Source of the DNA: Maioricimonas rarisocia
GTDB taxonomy: Bacteria; Planctomycetota; Planctomycetia; Planctomycetales; Planctomycetaceae
Direction of reading: 5' to 3'
Length of the DNA stretch: 64,000 nt
NCBI RefSeq assembly: GCF_007747795.1
Contig: NZ_CP036275.1
Location: 5,386,001 to 5,450,000 of the forward strand
Shown: positions 36,097 through 45,449 of the stretch, piece after piece
Position numbering within the stretch: position 1 is the first letter of the stretch
Layout of the letters: every line of letters starts with the position of its first letter
The notes under the pieces: model-generated
What the model was told of the DNA's origin: nothing
Databases searched by the model: none
The model's input: the letters and a program-made list of their open reading frames with translations, nothing else
Translations under genes and position numbers: made by a program

Positions 36097-36888
36097 TCAC
36101 GCGAGGCTGGCGGTCGCCAGTTCCGCGAGGGGACGATTGCAGAGGGCGGCAACGACCTGGCGCGCCTCGACACGTCGCTCGAACGGAACGGGAACGACGA
36201 TCTCGGAACGGGTTGCGCGGCTGTGGCCGTGGGAGGCGATGTGAAAAACGAGTTCTTCGCGACGGCTGAGTGTGACGTTAACCAGTCGGGGGGACATGCC
36301 GTTCCAGACCAGTATGCCACCGGGAGTCGCGAGCACGTCGCGGGAAATCAGAATCCGGGCCGGTGCATCCATCAGCGGGTAGTGCCTGCGTCCGTGCTGG
36401 CGTTCGAGCCGGATGATTCCCCATGTGATCAGCCCGGCGGCAACGAGTACGAACGGGATCGTCCAGCCCAGGCCGGCAATGGCGAGGGTCGGGCAGATGG
36501 CCAGACCGATGACCGGCGGAAGACTGCGGGGGACCGTCGGTGAAGTGATGTGGCTGGACTGCATCCGCTCCGCGAAGGCGTTCCACGTCTCGGCACTGAA
36601 GGTCCAGTCGGCAACTGTCTCTCCACGCATGAGTCCGTCGACATGGGGCTGCGCCTGGCGGGCCATACCGGCGAACACAAGTCCGCAGACCAGCGCGATC
36701 GACGCAGCGCCAGCAGCCAGCGAGGCCGTGATCGTGGCAGCGGTCCCGCCGCCGGGCAGCACGATCGCCACCAGCGAGACCAGACCGCAACCGGCTGCCA
36801 GAGCGATGGCACCGGTGGCCCGACTCCAGTAGGGATTGGTGAGCGACGGTGACTGCGGCAACGGATAGGGGACGGGGGATTCGAACAT
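36097..36888 (-). CDS. Membrane protein of unknown function
   Basis: 263 residues from the ATG at 36888 (MFESPVPYPLP; GGAAT upstream). The frame-open start at 36954 adds 22 residues. A proline-rich N-terminus leads into two hydrophobic helices (ATGAIALAAGCGLVSLVAIV and ATITASLAAGAASIALVCGL), a soluble loop, then two more (VIGLAICPTLAIAGLGW, IPFVLVAAGLITWGII) and a C-terminal cytosolic domain of about 90 residues ending in a helix with ARQVVAALCNRPLAELA. No family is recognised. It is 87 bp upstream of the sulfatase stop on the same strand. Confidence 0.75.
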   Translation of the reverse strand: MFESPVPYPLPQSPSLTNPYWSRATGAIALAAGCGLVSLVAIVLPGGGTAATITASLAAGAASIALVCGLVFAGMARQAQPHVDGLMRGETVADWTFSAETWNAFAERMQSSHITSPTVPRSLPPVIGLAICPTLAIAGLGWTIPFVLVAAGLITWGIIRLERQHGRRHYPLMDAPARILISRDVLATPGGILVWNGMSPRLVNVTLSRREELVFHIASHGHSRATRSEIVVPVPFERRVEARQVVAALCNRPLAELATASLA

Positions 36889-36974
36889 CGAAGTGATTCC
36901 GGACAGAAAGAAAGACGGGGGACCGGCCTTCTGTTCAGCGGAATCGCTCAGCAACTGTTACGGAGCGCGGACGG

Positions 36975-38483
36975 TCAGTTCGACTTCTTTGACCTGCGGC
37001 CGCTCCGTCCGGTGCCGATCTCGTCGCGCATCGCTTCAAAACGGGTCCTCAGCTCCTGCAGTCGTTCGGGATCCGTCCCGGCCCGGTCGTGCAGTTCGGT
37101 GCGGTCCTCGGCGAGGTTGTACAGTTCCCACGGACCGCGATCGATGTTGACCAGTTTCCAGTCGCCCACCCGAAGCGCGTTGTGCGTGCCATAGAACGTG
37201 AAGTAGATCGCGTCGTGAGGCGTTCGCTGCTGTCCCTCGAAGATCGGTTTGAGGCTCTGTCCACGGAGGGGCGCTTCAGCGCGTGCGTCCTCCCGGTCGA
37301 CTCCGGCGACGTCGATGCAGGTCGCGAGCAGGTCGACGATCTGTCCCGGCTGGCTGGTGATGCGACCGGGACGGGAGATTCCGGCAGGCCAGTGAGCGAT
37401 CAGCGGCGTGCAGATGCCCCCTTCGTGCTGATTCCGTTTGTACTCTCGGAAGGGCGTGTTGCAGGCGTGGGCCCAGCCCTTGTCGTACGTCCAATAGGAC
37501 TCGGGATCCCAGGGCATCAGCTGGTTCTCGAGAGTCTTCTGTTTCGTCCGCTGGAAGGGGCAGGCGCCGTTGTCGGAGAGGAACAGGAACAGCGTGTTCT
37601 CGAAGCGGCCCTGCTTTTCGAGCGCTTCCCGCAGCCGGCCGATGTTCTGGTCGACGCGATCGATCATGCCGGCGTAGGCGGCCATCATCAGCTCCTGGGT
37701 ATCGCGCTGGTCGTCGGTGAGGGAATCCCAGGCGGGAACGTCCTCGGGGCGGGGTGGCAGTGCGAACGGTTCGGGAAGCAGACCGAGCTGACGAACCCTC
37801 GCCAGACGTTGCTCGCGAAGATGATCCCAGCCGTCGCGGTAGCGTCCGCGGTACTTCTCGAAGTCTTCCTGAGGGACGTGCAGCGGGTAGTGCGGAGCGT
37901 TGTACGCGATGTAGAGGAAGACCGGTCGGTCGTCGTCGGCCTCCTCGAGAAACTCGATCGCGTAGTCGGTGTCGGCGTCGGTGGTGTAGAAGCCTTCCCT
38001 CGGCACCTCGAAGGGCTTGTCGTCGAGCCGGAACGTATTATCGCCGTGAAAGAAGTTCGTGGCTCCACTAAGGTGCCCGAAGTAGCGGTCGAAGCCGAAG
38101 TCGACCGGGTTGCCGGAAAGGTGCCATTTGCCGGTCATCAGTGTCGTGTAGCCGGCGTCTCGCATCCGCTGTGCGATTGTGCGGCAGTTCTGCAGTTTCG
38201 CGATGCCGACTTCGGGTGCGTACCGACCGCTGATGAGGGCGGCCCGGGATGTTTCACATTTGGCGCAATTGTAGAACTGGGTGAAGCGGATGCCCTCGGT
38301 CGCGAGTCGGTCGAGGTGGGGTGTCTCGATCTCGCCGCCGTAGCATCCCAGATCCGACCACCCCATGTCGTCAACCATGATCAGGACGACGTTGGGCGGG
38401 TCTTCGGCGGCATGAGCGGGCGCGAACAGCGTGCAGGCGAACGTTGCCAGCAGTACGAACGTGAGAGAAAAGCGGAACGACAT
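36975..38483 (-). CDS. Secreted sulfatase with a non-canonical formylglycine motif
   Basis: 502 residues. A signal peptide (SLTFVLLATFACTLFAPAHA) is followed by the type I sulfatase core: NVVLIMVDDMGWSDLGCYGG (Asp38, Asp39 metal ligands), TGKWHLSG, NAPHYPLHVP, LFLFLSDNGA (Asp-Asn) and PLIAHWPAG. The active-site position that is normally C-x-(P/S/A)-x-R reads CETSR (Cys76), with Thr as the third residue. Sulfatases hydrolyse sulfate esters on polysaccharides and need Cys converted to formylglycine. The Thr variant may still be processed, may alter specificity, or may mark a different phosphatase-like use. Confidence 0.92.
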   Translation of the reverse strand: MSFRFSLTFVLLATFACTLFAPAHAAEDPPNVVLIMVDDMGWSDLGCYGGEIETPHLDRLATEGIRFTQFYNCAKCETSRAALISGRYAPEVGIAKLQNCRTIAQRMRDAGYTTLMTGKWHLSGNPVDFGFDRYFGHLSGATNFFHGDNTFRLDDKPFEVPREGFYTTDADTDYAIEFLEEADDDRPVFLYIAYNAPHYPLHVPQEDFEKYRGRYRDGWDHLREQRLARVRQLGLLPEPFALPPRPEDVPAWDSLTDDQRDTQELMMAAYAGMIDRVDQNIGRLREALEKQGRFENTLFLFLSDNGACPFQRTKQKTLENQLMPWDPESYWTYDKGWAHACNTPFREYKRNQHEGGICTPLIAHWPAGISRPGRITSQPGQIVDLLATCIDVAGVDREDARAEAPLRGQSLKPIFEGQQRTPHDAIYFTFYGTHNALRVGDWKLVNIDRGPWELYNLAEDRTELHDRAGTDPERLQELRTRFEAMRDEIGTGRSGRRSKKSN

Positions 38484-38707
38484 GATTCTCTCCCGGAGAG
38501 GGCAACCTGGAGTAATCGCGTTGGACGAAGGGCGTTACCAGAATCATGACGGATCGGGGCGGGGAACGAAAGCGCGTCCGGCATCACACGCTCCCCCGCC
38601 GGACTCGGGGATTGTAGTTGCATGTTCGGCCGCGGGGCTGGAACATGAACGTCAGCACGGGCCACGCGGTCGTGCACGTCACTGTTCCGTTCAGGAAGGA
38701 GACTGAT

Positions 38708-40186
38708 ATGTCGACCGACATTTCACGCGTTGTTCCGCTGTGTCTTTTGAGTGCGGCGCTCTGGATGTCTGCGGGCTGCCAGAACGAGCCGGCGGAGGAG
38801 GTTGCTACCCCGGAGTCTGAACCGGCCGCCGAAGCCCCGGCGGAAGCGTCTCCCGGCGAATCGATCGTCGCGAACAAGCCGGCCGCGGAACCGACAACGC
38901 CGATGACAGCGGAAACGGAATCCGGGGAACCTGAAGCGGCGCCGGCCGAGCCAACGACAATTGCCCGGGTCGAAACTCCGGACGAGCCGATGCCGGTCGT
39001 CCCCACGGTCCCCTCGACAGAAGAACCGACCGAGGAGTCGGACGAGGTCAAGCCACTGGGCATCGGTGATCCGGCCCCGCCGATTGCGATCAGCAACTGG
39101 GTGACCGGGGAGCCGATCTCTCAGCTCGCTGAGGGGAACGTGTACGTCGTCGAGTTCTGGGCGACGTGGTGCGGTCCCTGCCGGACGAGCATGCCGCACC
39201 TCAGCAAATTGCAGGAGGACTATGGCGACAAGGTGCAGTTCATTGGCGTGACGCGGGAAGACGCGGGCGTCGTGCAGCAGTTCCTGGAACAGGATCAGTC
39301 GGAAGGGACGACGTGGGCGGAGGTGGTGACGTATCGCCTGGCGACCGATCAGGACGACGAAACCAACACGGCTTACATGCGGGCGGCCGGCCAGAGCGGG
39401 ATTCCGACTGCGTTCATCGTGGGCCGGGACGGCGCGGTTGAGTGGATCGGCCATCCGATGAGCATGGACCAGCCGCTGGCAAAGATCGTGTCGGGGGACT
39501 GGGACCGGGAGGCGGCGATTGCCGAGTTCCGCCAGCAGAAGCGGATGAAAGAGGTCTCCCTGAACCTGATGCTGGCTTTGCGTGCCGAGAAGTACGACGA
39601 GGCGCTGGCAACACTCGATGAGGTCGAAGACGAGATCGGCGAATCCGCGATGCTGACGCGGTATCGCCATCACGTCCTGTCGCAGGCCGGACGGGACGAG
39701 GAAGCGGCGGCGCTGCAATCAAAGCTGGTGGAACAGGCATGGGACGATGCCGGTCTGCTCAATGGCGTGGCCTGGCGGATTGCCTCGAGCGAGGGGGAAC
39801 AGGATCTGGAACTGGCGTTGCGGGCGGCACGCCGCGCGTCCGAACTGACGGGCCACCAGAACTCTTCCATTCTCGACACGCTCGCCCGGGTCTACTACGA
39901 GCAGGGCGACCTGGACTCGGCGATCGAATGGCAGCGGAAAGCCGTCGAACACGGCGCGACCAACGCGTCCATCAAGGCGACGCTCGAGAAATACAAAGAG
40001 GAGCAGGCGAAACCGACGGGCGCCGACGAGTCGTCCGACGAGGGCGAGGCGAAATCGGACTCCGGCGAAACCGAGAGCAACGCCACGGACTCGGATGACT
40101 CGGGCGAAGAAGCCTCGGACGCTGCAGACGCCGAGGCTGCGGGCGCCGGGACTGCTGAAGAGACGGAGGAAGCTGCCGCCCCCTGA
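38708..40186 (+). CDS. TlpA-like thioredoxin-domain lipoprotein with TPR-like tail
   Basis: 492 residues from the ATG at 38708 with AAGGAG upstream. A lipoprotein-type signal ends in MSAGC (Cys24), then comes an acidic Ala/Pro/Glu-rich linker (about 27-115). A thioredoxin domain has VVEFWATWCGPCRTSMPHL with Cys155 and Cys158 (about 120-260), a helical repeat region follows (about 290-430), and a very acidic Glu/Ser/Asp/Ala tail closes it. Extracytoplasmic TlpA/ResA-like proteins reduce or exchange disulfides, often in cytochrome maturation. The target here is unknown. Confidence 0.9.
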   Translation: MSTDISRVVPLCLLSAALWMSAGCQNEPAEEVATPESEPAAEAPAEASPGESIVANKPAAEPTTPMTAETESGEPEAAPAEPTTIARVETPDEPMPVVPTVPSTEEPTEESDEVKPLGIGDPAPPIAISNWVTGEPISQLAEGNVYVVEFWATWCGPCRTSMPHLSKLQEDYGDKVQFIGVTREDAGVVQQFLEQDQSEGTTWAEVVTYRLATDQDDETNTAYMRAAGQSGIPTAFIVGRDGAVEWIGHPMSMDQPLAKIVSGDWDREAAIAEFRQQKRMKEVSLNLMLALRAEKYDEALATLDEVEDEIGESAMLTRYRHHVLSQAGRDEEAAALQSKLVEQAWDDAGLLNGVAWRIASSEGEQDLELALRAARRASELTGHQNSSILDTLARVYYEQGDLDSAIEWQRKAVEHGATNASIKATLEKYKEEQAKPTGADESSDEGEAKSDSGETESNATDSDDSGEEASDAADAEAAGAGTAEETEEAAAP

Positions 40187-40229
40187 CGGGTGAGTGAGTC
40201 ACGACCGGTCGAGGCAGATGGCATCGACA

Positions 40230-40280
40230 GAAAAACCGCCGCGCAATCCGCACGATCTCACGCGGGTTGCAGCGGCGGTC
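40230..40280 (-). terminator. Terminator of efp
   Basis: ACCGCCGC and GCGGCGGT form an 8-bp stem (40235-40242 with 40272-40279) with a 29-nt loop. The minus strand continues TTTTTCTG after the stem. It lies 42 nt past the efp stop. Confidence 0.75.
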
Positions 40281-40321
40281 TCTGTATCGTGGCGTCGACG
40301 TCGCTCGCGGCAGCGAGCGTG

Positions 40322-40885
40322 TCAGGCGCGGCCGAGGTACTCACCGGTCTCGGCAGCGATCTTGATCGTCTCGCCAATTTCGATGAAGGCGGGGACCTGC
40401 ACTTCGCCACCGGTCTCGACGGTCGCCGGCTTGGTGACGTTGGTGGCGGTATTGCCCCGGGCGGCCGGCTCGGTGTAGGTCACTTCGAGTTCGACGTGCT
40501 TGGGCGGAGTCACGCCGATGAGCTGATCGTTCCAGTAGAGCAGCCCGCACTCGGCCCCTTCCTTGATGAACTTCATCTGATCGGCACAGACATCGGCGGA
40601 GAGCTCCATCTGCTCGAAGCTCTCGTTGTCCATGAAGATGTAATTGGTGCCGTCGAAGTACGAATAGAGACCGTCGGCATTGCGGACATCGGCCGACTCG
40701 AGGCTGTCGCCGCTGCGGTAGGTGTTGTCCAGCAGGGTGCCGGTCAGCAGGTTGCGAAGGCGGGTTTTGTACAGCGCCTGGCCCTTGCCCGGTTTGACGA
40801 AATTGCATTCGATCATCTCGAACGGCTGTCCGTCGACGGTGACCTTGATTCCCTTACGAAAATCGCCTGCGTTAATCTGAGGCAT
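40322..40885 (-). CDS. efp: Elongation factor P
   Basis: 187 residues from the ATG at 40885 (MPQINAGDFRKG). Residues 26-40 (ECNFVKPGKGQALYK) place Lys34 at the tip that reaches the ribosomal peptidyl-transfer centre, the position beta-lysylated in E. coli. EF-P relieves stalling at polyproline stretches. The length and three-domain layout are standard. It is transcribed divergently from epmB, 70 bp apart, matching the modified-lysine class of EF-P rather than the arginine (rhamnosylated) class. Confidence 0.97.
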   Translation of the reverse strand: MPQINAGDFRKGIKVTVDGQPFEMIECNFVKPGKGQALYKTRLRNLLTGTLLDNTYRSGDSLESADVRNADGLYSYFDGTNYIFMDNESFEQMELSADVCADQMKFIKEGAECGLLYWNDQLIGVTPPKHVELEVTYTEPAARGNTATNVTKPATVETGGEVQVPAFIEIGETIKIAAETGEYLGRA

Positions 40886-40955
40886 TGCTGAATTCTCTTC
40901 CGAATCGCTACCGTGGGGCAGTCCAGCCCGCCCGAATCGCGCGAGAGAATAGCAG

Positions 40956-42029
40956 ATGCACGCCACCGGGGAAACGGTGCCGCCGGCCGCCCCATTCTCA
41001 GATCTTCCCGGCCCTGCGGCCGGTCAATCGACCGGCGTCGATAAGGCTGCAGAGGGCCCCTCATGGCACCGCGAGCTGGCCGCGGCAATCCGGGACGCGG
41101 ACCGGCTGATCGACCTGCTGGAACTTCCGGAGGCAACCCGGGAACCGGCCCGTCGTGCCGCCCGCCTGTTCCCCCTGATGGTGCCGCCGTCGTACCTGAG
41201 GCGGATGCATCCGGGCGACGTGGCCGATCCCCTGCTGCGTCAGGTGCTGCCGCTGGAGGAGGAGTTCCATGAGGTCGCCGGGTTCGTCGAGGATGCCGTG
41301 GGAGATGCCGGTTCCCGCCGTGCCGACGGCCTGCTGCACAAGTACCATGGCCGGGCCCTGCTGATCACCACCGGGGCGTGTGCGGTCCACTGCCGGTACT
41401 GCTTCCGCCGCCACTACCCGTACGGCGAGGAACCGAAGCGGCTGGAGGAGTGGAATCCGGCCCTGAAGGCGATCGCGGGTGACCGCTCGATCCGGGAAGT
41501 GATCCTCAGCGGGGGTGATCCGCTGATGCTGACCGATGTCCGGCTGGAGGCGCTGGTCGAACGACTCGCTGCCATCGGGCATCTGCGGAGGCTGCGGATC
41601 CATTCCCGGCTGCCGATCGTCCTGCCGTCACGGGTCACGGCCCGCCTGCTTGACCTGCTGACCGGGACGCGAATGCAGCCATTCATGGTCGTGCACGCCA
41701 ACCATGCACGAGAGCTGGTAGGCGACTGTGCGGACGCCCTGCGGCGGCTGGTGCGGGGAGGCATTCCGACACTCAACCAGGCCGTCCTGCTGCGTGGCAT
41801 CAACGAGACGTTCGAAGCGCAACGGGATCTGTGTGAGACGCTGATCAATCTGGGCGTACAGCCGTACTACCTGCATCAGCTCGACCGGGTCCGGGGGGCG
41901 GCCCACTTCGAAGCGCCCGACGCGGTCGGACTGGAAATCATCAAGGAGCTTCGCCGGCACCTTCCCGGCTATGCTGTACCGCAATTTGTCCGCGAGGTGG
42001 CCGGAGCCGAACACAAAACTCCCATCTGA
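40956..42029 (+). CDS. epmB: EF-P lysine 2,3-aminomutase EpmB (radical SAM)
   Basis: 357 residues. The radical-SAM cluster motif is CAVHCRYCF (Cys142, Cys146, Cys149). Other family signatures are FRRHYPYGEE, ILSGGDPLMLTD, RLRIHSRLPIVLPSR and the C-terminal PYYLHQLDRVRGAAHF with REVAGAEHKTP. The end matches EpmB rather than catabolic lysine 2,3-aminomutases, which are longer. It converts (S)-alpha-lysine to (R)-beta-lysine, which EpmA attaches to EF-P Lys34. Its place divergent from efp supports that role. No epmA is recognised in the window. Confidence 0.92.
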   Translation: MHATGETVPPAAPFSDLPGPAAGQSTGVDKAAEGPSWHRELAAAIRDADRLIDLLELPEATREPARRAARLFPLMVPPSYLRRMHPGDVADPLLRQVLPLEEEFHEVAGFVEDAVGDAGSRRADGLLHKYHGRALLITTGACAVHCRYCFRRHYPYGEEPKRLEEWNPALKAIAGDRSIREVILSGGDPLMLTDVRLEALVERLAAIGHLRRLRIHSRLPIVLPSRVTARLLDLLTGTRMQPFMVVHANHARELVGDCADALRRLVRGGIPTLNQAVLLRGINETFEAQRDLCETLINLGVQPYYLHQLDRVRGAAHFEAPDAVGLEIIKELRRHLPGYAVPQFVREVAGAEHKTPI

Positions 42030-42119
42030 AGCCGGACCTCCCCGAACGATTCGTGCCGGGAGGAACCGGAACACGCCTACTGAAACCTTTCTCCGAGTGA
42101 CAACGAAGGAAATCGAGCC

Positions 42120-43385
42120 ATGCTGCCACGACTGTGTGTTCTGGTCGCCCTTGTCATCGGTTGTTCCACAATGGTCCGGGCTGCTGAGGACGATGCCCAG
42201 CGGTTCCTGCTGACCAGGGCTTCGACGAATCAACGTGCGGATCACTTCGAGCTGTCGCACCGGGACGTGGAGCACGGGGGAGAAGTTCCCTGGAGCGTTT
42301 ACAAGCAGACGCTGCGGGGAGGGAAACAGGAAGGAAGCGAGCTGATCACGATCGACAACGGCTCGCTGGAAATCGTGATCATCCCGACCCGGGGGATGAG
42401 CATTCTGGAAGTCCGGTCGGGCGATGTTCGCCTGGGATGGAACTCGCCGGTGAAGGAGGTCGTGCATCCCCAGTTCATCGATCTGGACACGCGGGGGGGG
42501 CTCGGCTGGCTGGACGGTTTCAATGAATGGATGGTGCGGTGCGGGCTGGAATTCGCGGGGCATCCCGGCAAAGACGTCTTCACCACGAATACCGGCGACA
42601 GGGCCGAAATGGACCTGACGCTGCACGGCAAGGTGGGGAACATTCCCGCTTCGGAAGTGGAACTGATTGTCGATCCGCAGCCACCGCACCGGTTGCGGAT
42701 TCGGGGCGTCGTGTACGAGCGGATGTTCTTCGGGCCGAAGCTGCAACTGGTGACGGAGATCTCCACCGTGCCGGGCTCGGATTCGCTGACGATCGAAGAC
42801 GTCGTGACCAATCAGGGTGCCGGGGAGCAGGAAATCGAACTGATCTACCACGTCAACTACGGTGCTCCGCTGCTGGAAGAGGGGGCGCAGGTCCACGTCC
42901 CGGCGAAACGGGTCACCCCCATGAACGATCATGCCGTCAGCGGACTGGAGCGCTGGCAGACGTATGACGGACCGACGCCGGGCTACATCGAGCAGGTGTA
43001 TCTGGTGGAACCGATTTCCGACCGGTCCGGCCGGTCGCTGGCACTTCTGCACAATGCCGCGGGAGACCGGGGAACGTCGATCAGCTGGTCCGTCCAGGAG
43101 CTGCCGTACTTCACGATCTGGAAGAATACGACGGCCGTGGAGGACGGATACGTGACCGGTCTGGAACCGGCAACGGGGTATCCGTACAACCGCCGGGTCG
43201 AACGTGCCGCCGGGCGACTGGCGACGCTGGGTGCGGGCGAATCGCGAACCTTCCGTCTCGATTTTGGTCTGCACCTCGGCGAGGACGCCGTCGGACAGGC
43301 TGCCGATCGGGTGCGTCGCATCCAGGGAGACACCGAACCGGAACTGGTCCGGTCGCCGCCGGAGATTCCGGATGCGGCGGAGTAG
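42120..43385 (+). CDS. Exported DUF4432-like aldose-epimerase-fold protein
   Basis: 421 residues with a signal peptide (MLPRLCVLVALVIGCSTMVRA). The beta-sandwich shows the mutarotase-superfamily pattern: SLEIVIIPTRGMSILEV, LGWNSPVKEVVHPQF, FNEWMVRCGLEFAG, HGKVGNIPASEVEL (His), YHVNYG and YFTIWKNT. It matches the DUF4432 family of galactose-mutarotase-like proteins. It probably binds or interconverts a sugar outside the cytoplasm. It is followed 28 bp later by a P-loop kinase, same strand. Confidence 0.85.
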   Translation: MLPRLCVLVALVIGCSTMVRAAEDDAQRFLLTRASTNQRADHFELSHRDVEHGGEVPWSVYKQTLRGGKQEGSELITIDNGSLEIVIIPTRGMSILEVRSGDVRLGWNSPVKEVVHPQFIDLDTRGGLGWLDGFNEWMVRCGLEFAGHPGKDVFTTNTGDRAEMDLTLHGKVGNIPASEVELIVDPQPPHRLRIRGVVYERMFFGPKLQLVTEISTVPGSDSLTIEDVVTNQGAGEQEIELIYHVNYGAPLLEEGAQVHVPAKRVTPMNDHAVSGLERWQTYDGPTPGYIEQVYLVEPISDRSGRSLALLHNAAGDRGTSISWSVQELPYFTIWKNTTAVEDGYVTGLEPATGYPYNRRVERAAGRLATLGAGESRTFRLDFGLHLGEDAVGQAADRVRRIQGDTEPELVRSPPEIPDAAE

Positions 43386-43413
43386 CGCAGGGCTCTGTAG
43401 CGGGCAATCCGAC

Positions 43414-44004
43414 ATGACCGATTCGCTGCCACCGGCCGAACAGTGCCGAATTGCTGTCGTGGGGACGAGCGGTTCCGGCAAGACCACGCTGGCACGGGCT
43501 GTTGCGCAGCGACTCGGGATTCCGCACATTGAGCTGGACTCGCTGCACTGGCTGCCGGACTGGCAAATGCGCCCGAATGACGAGCTGCGGGCTCTGGTTC
43601 AGGAGCGAGTCGCGGGGCCCGCCTGGGTTGTGGACGGAAATTATCGCAACAAAGTTCAGGATCTGGTGATCTCGCGGGCGAATGTTTTCGTTTGGCTGAA
43701 CTACTCGCGCTCGGTGGTGATGCGTCGCGTCATCTGGCGCACGTTTGTGCGGGCGGTGACCCGGCGGCGGCTGTTTTCCGGGAACCGGGAGCAGTTACGA
43801 ACCGTCCTGTTCAGCCGTGACTCCATCGTGCGGTGGGCGTGGACCTCGCATGCGGTCAACCACCGGACGTACCGCCAGCTTGTGGACCACGACTTGCCAG
43901 AACACGTTTCCCTTTTTGAACATACGACCCCAACAGAGACGGCCGCCTGGCTGCGCCCGCTCTCTGCGTCGACAGAACTGAGTGACGCAGCCCACCGGTG
44001 CTGA
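43414..44004 (+). CDS. P-loop adenylate-kinase-like protein (FlaR/topology-modulation type)
   Basis: 196 residues from the ATG at 43414; the frame extends far upstream inside the previous gene. Walker A GTSGSGKTT (17-25) is followed by IPHIELDSLHWLPDW, WVVDGNYRN and an arginine-rich lid (VVMRRVIWRTFVRAVTRRR). This matches the small nucleoside-kinase-like family often labelled DNA topology modulation protein FlaR, whose real substrate is unclear. The C-terminal ~20 residues are variable. Confidence 0.85.
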   Translation: MTDSLPPAEQCRIAVVGTSGSGKTTLARAVAQRLGIPHIELDSLHWLPDWQMRPNDELRALVQERVAGPAWVVDGNYRNKVQDLVISRANVFVWLNYSRSVVMRRVIWRTFVRAVTRRRLFSGNREQLRTVLFSRDSIVRWAWTSHAVNHRTYRQLVDHDLPEHVSLFEHTTPTETAAWLRPLSASTELSDAAHRC

Positions 44005-44086
44005 TAAACTGATGGATCGACAAACCGGCGGCTGCCCCGCTGGCGGGTCTCCCGTCCGTCCTACCCGCGGATCCCCGACGGATCGT

Positions 44087-45247
44087 ATGACAGCGAAGAT
44101 TCGGCCCCAGTTGTTGCGGCGAATGACTGTTCGCCGCATTCTCGAACTCCTGCAGGAGCAGGGACCGTCGACACGCGCGGAACTGACCCGCCTGTCGGGC
44201 ATCAGTGCGCCGACGGTCTCGAAAGCCGTGGCCTCGCTGCTGGAATCGGGCCTGCTCGAAGAGGGAGAAGCGCTCCCTGGCTCTCTGGGGCGGCCCGGAA
44301 AACGGCTTCGCCTGGCGACGGAGAAAGCGCAGGTCATCGGCGTGGTGCTCGATGCCGGACGTTGTGAACTGGTTACGGCGAGCCTGGACGGCACCATCGA
44401 CGAGGAGCAGATCCGTCGGATTCCAACTCCCGGCAGTTACCAGGGACTGATCGATACGCTGGTAGCGGAAGCCGTCGAGGTCTCTGCGAACAACGGCATC
44501 ACGACGCTCGCCATGGGCGTGAGCGTGCCGGGACTGACCAACCGGCGGCGGGGCACGGCCGTTTTCTCGCCCAATCTGCACATCACCGATGGCCGACCGC
44601 TGTCGCACGATCTTTCGGAGCGACTGGGCCTTGAGTGTACGATCTTTCAGGAAGCGCAGGCCCTCTGCCTGGCCGAGCGGATGTACAACGGGGCCCGCGC
44701 CCTCGAAGACTTTGTCGTGCTCGACATCAGCACCGGGCTGGGGCTGGGGGTGTTCAACAACGGCCGACTCCTCGAAGGACACAGTGGGCTGGCCGGCGAA
44801 CTGGGACACGTGACGATGCAGCCGGACGGGCGGCTGTGCGGGTGCGGCAACCGTGGATGCCTCGAGACGCTTGCAACCGACACCGCTCTGGCGTGGCTTG
44901 TGTCGCAACGGATCGGCCGGCAGGTGGACATCGAAGGAGCGGTGGACCTGATTCGACGGGGCGAAGTTCAGGCGGATGCCGAACTGCGCAGTGTCTGCGA
45001 GTACCTGTCGATCGCGATCGCCGCTGCCATCAATCTGTTCAATCCTTCATCGCTGTTTGTGCATGGCCGTGCGTTTGACGCACGGGACGGGCTGTTCGAA
45101 CTGGTTTGTGAGATGACAGGACGGCGCGCTCTGGCCCCGTCGCTGAAGGACTGCACAATCATTCGCGCCCGTTGCAGCAAACGACAGGGAGCAGTGGCCG
45201 CTGCGATTCAGTCGTTGACGGACGCGGTCGGGCCGACAATCGCGTAA
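44087..45247 (+). CDS. ROK-family transcriptional repressor
   Basis: 386 residues from the ATG at 44087. Starts at 44012 and 43982 are also open, and no ribosome binding site decides. The N-terminal winged helix (TVRRILELLQEQGPSTRAELTRLSGISAPTVSKAV) leads into a ROK sugar-kinase-like domain with VLDISTGLGLGVF, GLAGELGHVT and the zinc-binding CGCGNRGCLE. NagC/Mlc-type members repress sugar-use genes until a sugar ligand binds. The kinase ATP-binding glycines are weak (GVVLDAGRCEL), as expected for a non-catalytic repressor. The target operon is not evident. Confidence 0.9.
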   Translation: MTAKIRPQLLRRMTVRRILELLQEQGPSTRAELTRLSGISAPTVSKAVASLLESGLLEEGEALPGSLGRPGKRLRLATEKAQVIGVVLDAGRCELVTASLDGTIDEEQIRRIPTPGSYQGLIDTLVAEAVEVSANNGITTLAMGVSVPGLTNRRRGTAVFSPNLHITDGRPLSHDLSERLGLECTIFQEAQALCLAERMYNGARALEDFVVLDISTGLGLGVFNNGRLLEGHSGLAGELGHVTMQPDGRLCGCGNRGCLETLATDTALAWLVSQRIGRQVDIEGAVDLIRRGEVQADAELRSVCEYLSIAIAAAINLFNPSSLFVHGRAFDARDGLFELVCEMTGRRALAPSLKDCTIIRARCSKRQGAVAAAIQSLTDAVGPTIA

Positions 45248-45449
45248 AGCGTACGGCTGCCTGAAAGCAGCGTTCGGACAATCTGCGAAGCATTCGTGAG
45301 GTCCCCTGCGCTGGCGGACACAGGCCCCAGCTGACGGCCCGTATTGTCTTGCCCGCACCGCAGGGATCGAATAAACTGACTTTTACTTAACAACACTAAG
45401 AAAGCGGTCGATGGAACGATCTGCTGGTACTGATCTGCGAGCGAGCGTG

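Noticed and set aside
37089-38549. 486-residue plus-strand open frame over the sulfatase
   Set aside because: Shadow of the sulfatase coding sequence, with no family features.
41628-43529. 633-residue minus-strand open frame over epmB and the DUF4432 gene
   Set aside because: Antisense to two well-supported plus-strand genes. Arg/Pro/His-rich composition marks it as a shadow.
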